64,000 bases of DNA from Blautia sp. XA-2221 (GCF_028767025.1 NZ_JAJQXX010000002.1:62001-126000); one strand, 5' to 3'. Shown: positions 42,961-52,327, counted from the stretch's first letter. Program-made: numbers and translations. The notes: generated from the sequence alone by a model not told the origin.

Positions 42961-44492
42961 AGAAAAAATTTATTGCTGCAGTGATTGCAGGAGCTGTAAT
43001 GATATCAGGAATGAGCGTCAGCGTAATGGCAGATGAGGAAAAGACTTTTGTATACGGAACAACCGGATACAGTGAGGAAATGGGTGACGCAGGTCTGAAT
43101 CCTCATGACAATTATTCCGGATGGAGCGCGATCAGATATGGTGTAGGAGAAACATTATTTAAGTATAATGACAATATGGAGGTGGAGCCATGGCTTGCCA
43201 CAGATTATGAGTTTGTGGATGACACTACGGTAAAGATCACTCTGAGAGACGGGGTAAAATTTTCAAGCGGCCGTACTATGGATGCTCAGGCAGTAAAAGA
43301 ATGTCTGGAAAATCTGGTAAAGGTTCATGACCGTGCTCCTTCTGATATGAAGATCGATCATATTGAGGCAGACGGACTGACTCTGACTATTTACACAACA
43401 GAACCATGTCCGGCGATCATTAATTATCTGGGCGATCCCTACGGAGCCATTATTGATATGGAGTATGGCGTTCAGGGAGAAGGGGGAAATGCCAATGTGG
43501 CAGGAACAGGCCCTTATATTGCAGAAAAAGTTACCCCGACTCAGATTGATCTTGTAAAAAATGAAAACTACTGGGGCGGTGATGTAAAGGTGGACAAAGT
43601 TACCGTAAAATCCTTTTCGGATGGCAGCGCTCTGACTGCAGCTCTTCAGACAGGCGATATTCAGGGAACTTACGGCCTTCAGTATGATAACTATGCGCTT
43701 TTTGACGGGAATCCGGAATACACCATTAATTCCTGCGCAACCAGCAGATGCTTTTTCGGACAGTTTAATTTTGAGTCCGAGATCATGCAGGATCAGAATA
43801 TACGAAAAGCTGTTGAAATGGGAATTGATAAAGAGGGCTTTTGCTCTGTGATCATGGAGGGAAGAGGACTTCCTGCCAAAGCTGCTTTTCCGGACGGTTT
43901 TTCTTATGGAAACGAGGCAGTGGAAACTGTTTCCTATGATCCGGAAGGGGCAAAAAAACTTCTGGAGGAATCCGGGTGGAAGGATACAGACGGTGACGGA
44001 TATGTAGACAAGGACGGACAAAAACTTACCATAAACTGGCTGACCTACCCAACCCGTCTGGAGCAGCCGAAGCTTGCCGAGTATGCGCAGGCAACTCTGA
44101 AAGAAATTGGAATTGACGTTGTGGTAAATAATACTTCAGATCATATGACTTATGCTGCTGACGGTGATTTTGATGTGTATGTAAGTTCTACGACTACAGC
44201 GCCTACCGGAGATCCGGAATACTTCTTTACTAGCACAGTAGTGGGACCGAAAAACTATGGAAAATATGAGAATAAAGAGGTAACAGCTCTTACAGAAAAA
44301 CTTCATCAGACATTTGAGCCGGAAGAGAGAGCAAAACTGGCAATAGAGCTGCAGCAGAAGATCCTGGATGATGATGCATTTTTCTTTGTATCACATCTCA
44401 ATATGGGAATTGTGACAAAATCCAATGTAAAGGGAATAGCAGCTCATCCATCTGATTATTATGAGATCACCGCAGACCTGGATGTAGAATAA
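42957..44492 (+). CDS. Extracytoplasmic solute-binding protein, family 5 (system 1)
   Basis: A 511-residue SBP_bac_5 protein that captures the ligand for the 41147-46111 importer. It has a signal peptide (MKKKFIAAVIAGAVMISGMS followed by VSVMA and DEE) but no lipobox Cys. The family strip RYGVGETLFKYN and LRDGVKFSSGRTMDAQAVKE follow, in the NikA/DppA style. Nickel, short peptides or a metal chelate are all possible; the sequence does not decide. Lack of a lipid anchor is odd for a Gram-positive binding protein. Confidence 0.9.
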   Translation: MKKKFIAAVIAGAVMISGMSVSVMADEEKTFVYGTTGYSEEMGDAGLNPHDNYSGWSAIRYGVGETLFKYNDNMEVEPWLATDYEFVDDTTVKITLRDGVKFSSGRTMDAQAVKECLENLVKVHDRAPSDMKIDHIEADGLTLTIYTTEPCPAIINYLGDPYGAIIDMEYGVQGEGGNANVAGTGPYIAEKVTPTQIDLVKNENYWGGDVKVDKVTVKSFSDGSALTAALQTGDIQGTYGLQYDNYALFDGNPEYTINSCATSRCFFGQFNFESEIMQDQNIRKAVEMGIDKEGFCSVIMEGRGLPAKAAFPDGFSYGNEAVETVSYDPEGAKKLLEESGWKDTDGDGYVDKDGQKLTINWLTYPTRLEQPKLAEYAQATLKEIGIDVVVNNTSDHMTYAADGDFDVYVSSTTTAPTGDPEYFFTSTVVGPKNYGKYENKEVTALTEKLHQTFEPEERAKLAIELQQKILDDDAFFFVSHLNMGIVTKSNVKGIAAHPSDYYEITADLDVE

Positions 44493-44516
44493 CAGACTTG
44501 GAAACAGAGGATCGGA

Positions 44517-45329
44517 ATGAAGGTAAAAAAGAATGAAGATGTGCTGCTCCGGGTGGAGAACCTGACTGTCTGCTATGATGGAGATATTGCGGTACAGAAC
44601 GTAAGCTTTCAGGTGAAAAAAGGAGAGATCCTTGGTATTGTAGGGGAATCCGGAAGCGGAAAAAGTACGGTTGCGAAGGCTGTTATGGGACTTCTGGGAA
44701 ACAGAGCCAAAGTTACAGGTCAGGTATGGTACAAAGGAAAAGATCTGACTGCCATGCCGGAAAAGATGCTGAGGAAATACCGGGGACCTGAGATTGGAAT
44801 GGTGTTTCAGGACTGCAAATCAGCCTTTTGTCCGGTGCGAACAGTAGGGGCTCAGATATATGAGGCTGTATCGGAGCATGAAAAAATCAGCAGAGCAGAG
44901 GTAGAAAACAGAGCAGCTGATCTGATGAAAAAAATAGGGCTGACAGACTGCTCCCGTGTTCTTGGAAGCTATCCTTTTGAATTGTCCGGGGGAATGAACC
45001 AGAGAGTGGGAATCTGTACCGCCATGCTTTTAAAACCGGATCTGCTCCTGGCAGATGAGCCCACCAGCGCTCTTGACGTGACGGTACAAAAACAGGTGGT
45101 GGAAGAGCTTCTTCTGATGAAAAAAGAGTTCCATACAGCCATGCTTCTGATTACCCACAATATCGGTGTGGTGAGAAAAATGGCAGACAGGATCCTTGTA
45201 CTTCAGAATGGAAGAATAATGGATTATGGAGATACACAAAAGGTTCTGGAAAATCCGGAAAGTCAGTATACCCGTCAGCTTATGGATTCTGTGATCCGGC
45301 TGAAAAGACGGGAGGATCAGAAAATATGA
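44517..45329 (+). CDS. Opp/Dpp/Nik-type ABC ATPase, NikD-like (system 1)
   Basis: A 270-residue ATPase. Walker A GESGSGKST (about 42-50), Q-loop FQDCKSAF, signature LSGGMNQRVGI, Walker B DLLLADEPTSALD and H-loop are present. It energises the permease pair. It overlaps the next ATPase gene by 4 bp. The C-terminal oligo-HPY domain is absent or short, as in many NikD proteins. Confidence 0.93.
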   Translation: MKVKKNEDVLLRVENLTVCYDGDIAVQNVSFQVKKGEILGIVGESGSGKSTVAKAVMGLLGNRAKVTGQVWYKGKDLTAMPEKMLRKYRGPEIGMVFQDCKSAFCPVRTVGAQIYEAVSEHEKISRAEVENRAADLMKKIGLTDCSRVLGSYPFELSGGMNQRVGICTAMLLKPDLLLADEPTSALDVTVQKQVVEELLLMKKEFHTAMLLITHNIGVVRKMADRILVLQNGRIMDYGDTQKVLENPESQYTRQLMDSVIRLKRREDQKI

Positions 45330-46111
45330 CAGAGATTTTGCTGAAAGCGGAGAAATTGAAAAAGATATTTACTGCAGGAAAGAACTCCTTTGCAGCTGTG
45401 GATGAGATGTCTTTTGAACTGAGAAGAGGCGAATGTCTGGGAATTGTTGGTGAATCCGGAAGCGGAAAAAGTACAGTTGCCAGGCTGGTTACAGGGCTTC
45501 TTCCCTGTACAGAGGGAAAAGTTCTGTTTTATCCTTCGTCAGAAGAAACTGAGGCGGGATGTATAGAAATATCCCGGGCAGAGGTGAGGCAGTTAAGACA
45601 GGCATACCGTCATATGCAAATGGTTTTTCAGATGCCTGCGGAGTCTTTTGATCCCAGAAGGACACTTGGAGACGGAATTGGGGAAAGCCTGAGGAATATG
45701 GGGATAAAGGGAGCAGAATTAAAAGAAAAGGTGGATAACCTTCTGGAATTGTGCGGACTCACCCCGGAATTTGCTTCCCGGTATCCTCATCAGGTCAGTG
45801 GAGGACAGTGCCAGAGAGCTGCTATTGCCAGAGCTCTTGCGCCGGAGCCGGAGCTTCTGATCTGTGACGAGGCGACCAGCGCCCTTGATGTGACCGTGCA
45901 GAAGCAGATTATGGAGCTTCTGATACAGCTAAGACAAAAAAATGGTCTGAGCGTGATTTTTATCTGTCATGATCTTGCTCTGGTTCAGATGTTCTGTGAC
46001 CGGGTGATCGTTATGAAACAGGGAAAAATTGTGGAAGCCGGAACTCCGGAGGAAATCATATGGTGTCCAAGGGCGGAGTACACCAGAAATCTGATCGACT
46101 CTGTGTTGTAA
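45326..46111 (+). CDS. Opp/Dpp/Nik-type ABC ATPase, NikE-like (system 1)
   Basis: A 261-residue second ATPase with Walker A GESGSGKST, FQMPAESFDPRRTL Q-loop, signature VSGGQCQRAAIARAL and Walker B ELLICDEATSALD. Last gene of importer system 1; a UUCG-type terminator follows 40 bp later. Confidence 0.93.
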   Translation: MTEILLKAEKLKKIFTAGKNSFAAVDEMSFELRRGECLGIVGESGSGKSTVARLVTGLLPCTEGKVLFYPSSEETEAGCIEISRAEVRQLRQAYRHMQMVFQMPAESFDPRRTLGDGIGESLRNMGIKGAELKEKVDNLLELCGLTPEFASRYPHQVSGGQCQRAAIARALAPEPELLICDEATSALDVTVQKQIMELLIQLRQKNGLSVIFICHDLALVQMFCDRVIVMKQGKIVEAGTPEEIIWCPRAEYTRNLIDSVL

Positions 46112-46150
46112 AAAGGTAAAAGATATTTGTAAAAAGACAAAGGATATATT

Positions 46151-46179
46151 AAAAAAGCACTCTTCGTGAGTGCTTTTTT
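46151..46179 (+). terminator. Terminator of importer operon 1
   Basis: AAAAAAGCACTC, TTCG loop region, GAGTGCTTTTTT: 12-bp stem with T run, strong on both strands. Confidence 0.95.
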
Positions 46180-46299
46180 AAATGAGTATTTAATGGGATC
46201 GTTAGTGCATCATAAGTGGAGGTCGTGCACTGACTTTGACATCATATAACACAATTCCTGTGTTGACTATATTTTAACAAAGTCAGAGATTTTCACAAG

Positions 46300-46408
46300 C
46301 CTCCCAGGGGGATGTTCTGATATGAAAAAAATACAATATATATGCAAAATAAGAATGAGTAGATATCCCCTGTGGAGGGTTAATCTGCCTGTGGCATAGT
46401 GCTATACT
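46300..46408 (+). promoter_or_regulatory. Promoter region of importer operon 2 with long inverted repeat
   Basis: TTAATC (46380-46385), 17-bp spacer, TATACT (46403-46408). Upstream, CCTCCCAGGGGGAT (46300-46313) and ATCCCCTGTGGAGG (46365-46378) form an imperfect inverted repeat ending at the -35 box. A GACTTTG/CAAAGTC pair lies near 46231-46285. No gene is seen in 46112-46438. These could be regulator sites. Confidence 0.5.
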
Positions 46409-46438
46409 GAAGTAAAAATGCGGAGGAGGACTATCATA

Positions 46439-48028
46439 ATGAAAAAAAGATTGATGGTACTGCTGACTGCTTTCTGTATGACTGTTTCCACGATCGGAAG
46501 CAGCGCAATGGTTTCAGCAGCAGAACAGAAAACAAAAGATGAAGTGATCGTTACCATGCCTACAACTTCTGAGCCGGAGGCGGGATTTGATCCTGCATAT
46601 GGCTGGGGAGCCGGAGAGCATGTTCATGAACCTCTGATACAGAGTACGCTTACTGTTACCAATAAGGATCTGTCTATCGGAATGGATCTTGCCACAGATT
46701 ATTCTGTCAGTGAGGACGGGCTTGTCTGGACAGTGAAGATCCGTGATGATGTAAAATTTACAGACGGGGAACCACTGACAGCAAAGGATGTAGCGTTTAC
46801 TTACAATAACTGCCGTGACAACAGTTCTGTCAATGATTTTTCCATGCTGGAGGAAGCTGTTGCAGTGGATGACACCACAGTAGAGTTCCATCTGAATAAA
46901 CCGTTTTCTATCTGGCCTTATACAATGGCGGTAGTGGGAATTGTTCCGGAACATGCATATGATGAAAATTACGGACAGAATCCTGTTGGATCAGGACGTT
47001 ATATCATGAAACAGTGGGATAAGGGACAGCAGGTTATCTTTGAGGCGAATCCGGATTATTACGGAGAGGAACCAAAGATGAAAAAGGTTACGGTTCTTTT
47101 TATGGAAGAGGATGCAGCTCTTGCGGCAGCTCAGTCCGGAACTGTAGATGTAGCGCATACTGCAGCTTCCTATTCTGATACGGAAATTGACGGATATGAA
47201 TTGTTCCGTGTAGATACAGTTGATAACCGTGGACTGAATCTTCCAGCAGCTCCGGCAGAAGAAAAAGACGGAGTAACGGTTGGAAATGACTTTACCAGTG
47301 ATGTGGAAGTAAGACGGGCCATCAACATTGGAATCGACCGTCAGGAAATGATCGACAATGTACTGAACGGTTATGGAACTCCGGCATACAGCGTATGTGA
47401 CAAGATGCCCTGGTATAATGAGGCTGCAGAAACAGAATATGATTTTGATGGCGCTGTAAAGATTCTTGAGGATGCCGGCTGGAAAGAAGGCAAGGACGGA
47501 ATCCGTGAAAAAGACGGTGTACGTGCTGAACTGAAGATTGTTTATCCGGCATCTGATTCTGTACGTCAGGCTCTGGCTGAGGATGCAAAGAATCAGCTTT
47601 CTGAACTGGGAATTGCTGTTACTACAGAGGGAGCTGACTGGGATACCGCTTATACCGCAGCTTTGTCTCAGCCTCTGATGTGGGGATGGGGAGCTCACAC
47701 TCCTATGGAACTTTACAACATTTACCATACAATGAAGGAAACAGGAACTGCTGAGTATTCACCGTATGCTAATGAAACAGTAGACAAATACATGGACGAG
47801 GCTCTGGAAAGCAGTGATCTTGAGGAATCCTATGAGCTGTGGAAAAAGGCTCAGTGGGATGGAGAAACAGGCGTTACCCAGGAGGGAGATATTCCGTGGA
47901 TCTGGCTGTGCAATGTGGATCATCTGTACTTTGTAAGAGACGGACTGAAAGTTGCGGATCAGAAGATCCATCCTCATGGACATGGATGGTCTATTGTAAA
48001 TAATGTGGATCAGTGGACCTGGGAATAA
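46439..48028 (+). CDS. Extracytoplasmic solute-binding protein, family 5 (system 2)
   Basis: A 529-residue SBP_bac_5 protein. Signal peptide MKKRLMVLLTAFCMTVSTIG followed by SSAMVSA and AEQ; the only Cys is inside the hydrophobic core without a lipobox. The mature part has AYGWGAGEHVHEPLIQSTL and VKFTDGEPLTAKDVAFTYNN, typical of the family. Start 46439 follows GGAGGAGG. First gene of importer system 2; ligand unknown. Confidence 0.9.
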   Translation: MKKRLMVLLTAFCMTVSTIGSSAMVSAAEQKTKDEVIVTMPTTSEPEAGFDPAYGWGAGEHVHEPLIQSTLTVTNKDLSIGMDLATDYSVSEDGLVWTVKIRDDVKFTDGEPLTAKDVAFTYNNCRDNSSVNDFSMLEEAVAVDDTTVEFHLNKPFSIWPYTMAVVGIVPEHAYDENYGQNPVGSGRYIMKQWDKGQQVIFEANPDYYGEEPKMKKVTVLFMEEDAALAAAQSGTVDVAHTAASYSDTEIDGYELFRVDTVDNRGLNLPAAPAEEKDGVTVGNDFTSDVEVRRAINIGIDRQEMIDNVLNGYGTPAYSVCDKMPWYNEAAETEYDFDGAVKILEDAGWKEGKDGIREKDGVRAELKIVYPASDSVRQALAEDAKNQLSELGIAVTTEGADWDTAYTAALSQPLMWGWGAHTPMELYNIYHTMKETGTAEYSPYANETVDKYMDEALESSDLEESYELWKKAQWDGETGVTQEGDIPWIWLCNVDHLYFVRDGLKVADQKIHPHGHGWSIVNNVDQWTWE

Positions 48029-48063
48029 TTCTGAAAATCTGATAAAATTACGTGTAAAATAGT

Positions 48064-48131
48064 TATCCGGCAGGATTTCGGGAAAGTTTGTTCCGTAAGA
48101 GGAATAAAATATCTCCGGAAGCTGCCGGATA
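48064..48131 (+). other. Intergenic stem after the binding-protein gene
   Basis: TATCCGGCAG (48064-48073) pairs perfectly with CTGCCGGATA (48122-48131). Lies between the binding-protein and permease genes, where such stems often stabilise the upstream message so that more binding protein than permease is made. Confidence 0.5.
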
Positions 48132-48169
48132 CTGTGCGTTACAAAAGGATTATATATAAGGAGAAAATA

Positions 48170-49165
48170 TTGAAAAATACAGCAGGAAAATTTATACTGA
48201 AAAATTTTGTAAAGATGGTTCTTCTTATTTTTGCAGTCAGTATTGCAGCCTTTGCCCTGATGACGGTTTCTCCCGTAGATCCCCTTCAGGCCAATGTAGG
48301 ACAGGCCGCGCTGGGAAGCATGAGCCAGGAACAGATTGCAAAGCTTGAAGAATACTGGGGAGTAGGGGAACCGCCGGTTCAGAGATATCTGGCATGGCTG
48401 AAAGATTTTCTGAAGGGAGATATGGGCGTTTCTCTTCTTTACAGACAGGATGTGTCAAAGGTAATTGCAGTAAAGCTGGGAAATTCACTTTTTCTTATGA
48501 TTATCGCCTGGGTATTGTCAGGGGTTATTGGCTTTGCCCTGGGCGCTCTTGCAGGAATGAACCGTGGGAAATTTGTAGATAAGGCAGTAAAAGGATACTG
48601 CCTGTTAATATCCAGTACCCCGGCTTTTTGGATTGCCATGCTGCTTCTGATCATATTTGGTGTATGGCTGAAGATCCTTCCCATAGGATTAAGCGTTCCC
48701 ATAGGCGTGGAGGCAAGCGGAGTAACCTTTTTAGACAGAGTATACCATGCCATTCTTCCTGCGGTTACGCTGTCCATTACCGGAATTGCCAATATTGCCA
48801 TGCATACCAGAGAAAAGATGATTGATATCTGTGAAAGTGATTATGTTGTTTTTGCCAGGACAAGAGGCGAAAGCCTGTGGCAGATTTTCCGGAATCATGG
48901 ATTTCGGAATGTTCTGGCGCCTGCCATGACTTTGCAGTTTGCTTCGATCAGTGAGATTTTTGGAGGTTCTGTTCTGGTGGAGCAGGTTTTTTCCTATCCG
49001 GGACTGGGACAGGCGGCAGTAAGCGCAGGACTTGGAAGTGATATGCCGCTTCTTATGGCAATCACTATTATCAGCGCATTGTTTGTTTTTGGCGGAAATC
49101 TCATTGCAAATATTCTATACGGTGTGATCGATCCGCGTATCAGACGTGGAGGTGCCGCAAAATGA
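48170..49165 (+). CDS. Opp/Dpp/Nik-type ABC permease, NikB-like (system 2)
   Basis: A 331-residue permease with the DppB plan: first helix near 14-34, long periplasmic loop, EAA loop DYVVFARTRGESLWQIFRNH, end ANILYGVIDPRIRRGG. The start is the TTG at 48170, 6 nt after AAGGAG; an upstream GTG (48134) has no such site. Overlaps the next gene by 4 bp. Confidence 0.88.
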   Translation: MKNTAGKFILKNFVKMVLLIFAVSIAAFALMTVSPVDPLQANVGQAALGSMSQEQIAKLEEYWGVGEPPVQRYLAWLKDFLKGDMGVSLLYRQDVSKVIAVKLGNSLFLMIIAWVLSGVIGFALGALAGMNRGKFVDKAVKGYCLLISSTPAFWIAMLLLIIFGVWLKILPIGLSVPIGVEASGVTFLDRVYHAILPAVTLSITGIANIAMHTREKMIDICESDYVVFARTRGESLWQIFRNHGFRNVLAPAMTLQFASISEIFGGSVLVEQVFSYPGLGQAAVSAGLGSDMPLLMAITIISALFVFGGNLIANILYGVIDPRIRRGGAAK

Positions 49166-50019
49166 CAAAAAACACAAAAAAAGGAACGTTTATGATAAAA
49201 AAATGGAACCGCCGGCAAAGATTGGTACTGTGGCTTGTGCTTTCTCTGATTTTCCTGGCTGCTGTGTGCATTGGCGGAATTTTCTGTGGAGATGCTGCCA
49301 GAGAGACTGATTTTGCCCGCAAAAATATAGCGCCCTGCCTGAAATATCCTTTTGGAACTGACTGGCTGGGAAGAGATATGTTTACCCGGACGGTCAAAGG
49401 ACTTTCCATCAGCATTATTATTGGAATCAGCGCCGCAGCTTTCAGCGCAGTTATGGCATTTATTTTGGGAGTTCTGTCTGCAACAATGGGAAAAGCTGTA
49501 GATACAGTGATCACCTGGTTTATTGATCTTGTTATGGGAATCCCTCATATGCTTCTTCTGATCCTGATCTGCGTTGCCTGCGGACGGGGACTGAAAGGCG
49601 TGATCCTGGGTGTTGCCCTGACGCACTGGACCTCACTGGCGCGACTGATCCGGGGCGAGGTTCTGCAGTTAAAAGAACAGCAGTATATTAAAATGGCCAG
49701 AAAACTTGGGAAAAGTAATTTTTATATTGCCATGAAGCACATGGTTCCTCATCTTTTTCCTCAGTTTCTGGTAGGTCTGATACTTCTTTTTCCTCATGCG
49801 ATCCTTCATGAATCCAGCATTACATTTCTGGGATTCGGACTTTCTAATGAGCAGCCCGCCATTGGTATCATCCTGTCAGAGGCAATGAAATATCTGATCA
49901 CCGGAAAGTGGTGGCTGGCCCTGTTTCCCGGATTGATGCTGGTTCTGACAGTTGTGTGCTTTTATACTGTAGGCGAGGGTATCCGGAAGCTGGTGGATCC
50001 TGCAAGCGCTCATGAATAG
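49162..50019 (+). CDS. Opp/Dpp/Nik-type ABC permease, NikC-like (system 2)
   Basis: A 285-residue permease with the DppC mark FGTDWLGRDMFTRTVKGLS (about 64-82) and EAA loop near 185. ATG 49162 overlaps the previous stop; an alternative ATG at 49192 (MIKKWNRRQR) follows AAAGGAACG. Forms the channel with 48170. Confidence 0.9.
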   Translation: MTKNTKKGTFMIKKWNRRQRLVLWLVLSLIFLAAVCIGGIFCGDAARETDFARKNIAPCLKYPFGTDWLGRDMFTRTVKGLSISIIIGISAAAFSAVMAFILGVLSATMGKAVDTVITWFIDLVMGIPHMLLLILICVACGRGLKGVILGVALTHWTSLARLIRGEVLQLKEQQYIKMARKLGKSNFYIAMKHMVPHLFPQFLVGLILLFPHAILHESSITFLGFGLSNEQPAIGIILSEAMKYLITGKWWLALFPGLMLVLTVVCFYTVGEGIRKLVDPASAHE

Positions 50020-50029
50020 GAGGGACCAA

Positions 50030-50956
50030 ATGGAAAAAAATACAATACTTGAAATCAGGAATATGAATATTTCTTTTTCCCAGTATCAGAAGGGTACAAA
50101 GCAGACAAAGCTTCCTGTGATCAGGGATCTCAGTCTTACTGTTCACCAGGGAGAAATGGTGGCTGTTGTTGGTTCTTCCGGTTCCGGAAAAAGTCTTCTG
50201 GCCCATGGAGTAATGGGAATCCTTCCTTATAATGCAGAAATGGGTGGAGAGATTCTTTATTGTGGAGAGCCTCTCACGGAAAAAAGGATCCGTGCGCTCA
50301 GAGGAAAAGAGATTGTTATGGTTCCCCAGAGCACTTCCTATCTGGATCCGCTGATGAAAGTGGGAACACAGATCTGCAAAGGTAAAAAGGATCCTGAAAG
50401 AAAAAAGAAACTGGACAGGATCTTCAGACGGTATGGTCTGGCAAAGGAGGTTCAGGAACAGTATCCTTTTGAGCTTTCCGGAGGAATGACCAGGAGAGTG
50501 ATGATATCCACAGCGATGATCGAAGAGCCGAAGCTGGTTATTGCAGATGAACCTACTCCGGGACTTCACCTGAAAGCGGCAAAGAGAGCCATGGAGCATT
50601 TTCGGGAGCTGGCTGATATGGGAGCGGGAGTGCTGATCATCACTCATGATCTGGAACTTGCTCTGGAAACTGCGGACAGGGTTCTTGTTTTTTATGCAGG
50701 CTATACGCTGGAGGATGCGAAAACAGAGGATTTTCGCCAGGAAAAAACACTGAGGCATCCTTATACAAAAGCCTTATGGAGAGCAATGCCCCAAAATGGT
50801 TTTCATTATATTGACGGGGTGCAGCCCTATGTAAAAGATATGCCGGAGGGTTGTCCGTTTGCCCCCAGATGCGAAAAATGTACAGAAAAATGCAGAGGGG
50901 AAATCCCCTACAGGGAAGTAAACGGAGGATATGTGAGGTGCGTGTATGATTCTTGA
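50030..50956 (+). CDS. Opp/Dpp/Nik-type ABC ATPase, OppD/NikD-like (system 2)
   Basis: A 308-residue ATPase: Walker A GSSGSGKSL (Leu instead of Ser/Thr in the last place), Q-loop VPQSTSYLDP, signature LSGGMTRRVMI, Walker B KLVIADEPTPGL, and a C-terminal oligo-HPY end CPFAPRCEKC. ATG 50030 is chosen because AGGAGGG precedes it; an earlier ATG at 50012 overlaps the permease end. Its stop overlaps the following ATPase start by 11 bp. Confidence 0.9.
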   Translation: MEKNTILEIRNMNISFSQYQKGTKQTKLPVIRDLSLTVHQGEMVAVVGSSGSGKSLLAHGVMGILPYNAEMGGEILYCGEPLTEKRIRALRGKEIVMVPQSTSYLDPLMKVGTQICKGKKDPERKKKLDRIFRRYGLAKEVQEQYPFELSGGMTRRVMISTAMIEEPKLVIADEPTPGLHLKAAKRAMEHFRELADMGAGVLIITHDLELALETADRVLVFYAGYTLEDAKTEDFRQEKTLRHPYTKALWRAMPQNGFHYIDGVQPYVKDMPEGCPFAPRCEKCTEKCRGEIPYREVNGGYVRCVYDS

Positions 50957-51554
50957 AGCCAGAAACATTTCTTTTCGATATGGAGAAAAAAGCAGAGCAA
51001 TTTTAAAAGATTTCAGTCTGAAAGCAGAGAGCGCAGAGCGAGTGGGGCTTGTGGCACCAAGTGGATTTGGAAAAACAACTCTCTGCAAGATATTGTCAGG
51101 ATATGAGAAGCCTGACAGCGGAGAAGTTCTGCTGGACGGAAAGCCCCTTGACGCCTGGGGCTCCTACTGCCCGGTTCAGCTGATCTGGCAGCATCCGGAA
51201 CAGGCCATTAATCCCAGACTGCGGATGAAAGCAGTGGTTGAGGAGGGCGATCATGTATCTCCTGACCTTATGAAAAGACTTGGGATTGAGGCAGACTGGA
51301 TGAACCGTTTTCCGGCAGAGCTGTCAGGGGGAGAAATGCAGAGATTCTGTATTGCAAGAGCGCTGGGGCAGAGGACGCAGTTCCTTCTGGCAGATGAGAT
51401 CAGCACAATGCTGGATCTCATCACACAGAGTCAGATTTGGCATTTTCTTATAGATGAAACCGAAAAGCGCAAAATTGGAATGATCGTAGTCAGCCACAGC
51501 CCGGAGCTTCTGGAAAAAGTCTGTACCAGGATCGTTGATCTTCAGAAGGAATAA
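50946..51554 (+). CDS. Opp/Dpp/Nik-type ABC ATPase, short OppF/NikE-like (system 2)
   Basis: A 202-residue ATPase, shorter than the usual 250-330. Walker A reads APSGFGKTT, signature LSGGEMQRFCIARAL, Walker B FLLADEISTMLD. The oligo-HPY tail is missing. Some variation from consensus (PSGFGKT, ISTMLD) is seen, but the catalytic residues remain. Last gene of system 2, convergent with mgtE just 5 bp away. Confidence 0.88.
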   Translation: MILEARNISFRYGEKSRAILKDFSLKAESAERVGLVAPSGFGKTTLCKILSGYEKPDSGEVLLDGKPLDAWGSYCPVQLIWQHPEQAINPRLRMKAVVEEGDHVSPDLMKRLGIEADWMNRFPAELSGGEMQRFCIARALGQRTQFLLADEISTMLDLITQSQIWHFLIDETEKRKIGMIVVSHSPELLEKVCTRIVDLQKE

Positions 51555-51559
51555 ACAGG

Positions 51560-52207
51560 TTACACAGCAAGGGCAAAGATCCTTGTGGCAATGTAAAAGT
51601 AAATAATAATAGAGCAGGTGTCCACAGCTGTAGTGATCAGAGGAGACGCCATGATAGCCGGATCCATATGCAGAATTTTTGCGCCAAGCGGAAGAATACA
51701 TCCGATGATCTTGGACAGGATTACAGTTGCAGTCAGAGAAAGAGAAACGACCAGAGCAAGTCTGGGATCTTTGTACATAATAAGAATACGGATTCCGTTT
51801 ATTACAGCAAGTCCAGTACCTACCAGAAGCGCAATCCGAAATTCTTTAAATGCAATCCGAAAAACATCACAGGGACGGATCTCATTCAGAGCAAGACCGC
51901 GGATGATAAGAGTTGAGCTTTGAGAACCGCAGTTTCCTCCGGTATCCATCAGCATGGGAATAAAGGAAACAAGAAGAGGGACTGCGGAAAAGGCGTTTTC
52001 ATATCTGGTAATAATGGTTCCGGTAAGTGTGGCAGAAAGCATCAGAAAAAGAAGCCACATAAAGCGTTTTCTGGCATGGGTCAGTACGGAAGTCTCAAAA
52101 TAGGAGGTTTCATGTTTTTCCATGGACTCCTGTACAGTTTTTGGCTCTGTCAGAGAGCTGACAGAAGTGTGATTTTTCGGTGTGTGGATCAGTAATGTTT
52201 TCATCAT
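51560..52207 (-). CDS. MgtE-type Mg2+ transporter, membrane domain only
   Basis: A 215-residue protein equal to the C-terminal membrane part of MgtE (SLC41 family). ETSVLTHARKRFMWLLFLML, FIPMLMDTGGNCGSQSSTLI and DPAIMASPLITTAVDTCSII are the pore motifs. The cytosolic N-domain and CBS pair that gate full-length MgtE are absent; only ~35 N-terminal residues precede the first helix. The M-box leader upstream confirms magnesium control at the RNA level. ATG 52207 or 52204 has a weak site (AAAGGACTG). A leader ORF with a much stronger site overlaps it in another frame. Confidence 0.88.
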   Translation of the reverse strand: MMKTLLIHTPKNHTSVSSLTEPKTVQESMEKHETSYFETSVLTHARKRFMWLLFLMLSATLTGTIITRYENAFSAVPLLVSFIPMLMDTGGNCGSQSSTLIIRGLALNEIRPCDVFRIAFKEFRIALLVGTGLAVINGIRILIMYKDPRLALVVSLSLTATVILSKIIGCILPLGAKILHMDPAIMASPLITTAVDTCSIIIYFYIATRIFALAV

Positions 52208-52262
52208 AATTCTTCAGTCCTTTCTTTAATATAATGATCTGACAACTGGCTCCAGGTTCCAT
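52110..52262 (-). other. Possible leader ORF overlapping the mgtE start
   Basis: A 50-codon frame (MEPGASCQIIILKKGLKNYD...) whose ATG lies 6 nt after AAAAGGAGGTG, the best ribosome binding site in this leader. It runs past the mgtE ATG in a different frame and stops inside mgtE. It could couple or limit mgtE translation, or mark a frameshift in an originally longer mgtE N-terminus. Confidence 0.35.
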
Positions 52263-52280
52263 GGTTTTCACCTCCTTTTC

Positions 52281-52319
52281 AAAATAAAAATCCTGTCATC
52301 GCCTGAGCAATGACAGGAT
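52281..52319 (-). terminator. M-box expression-platform terminator
   Basis: On the minus strand TCCTGTCAT and ATGACAGGA pair (52319-52291 region) and are followed by TTTTTATTTT. It lies between the M-box and mgtE and would stop transcription when Mg2+ is plentiful. Confidence 0.88.
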
Positions 52320-52327
52320 ATATTTTT

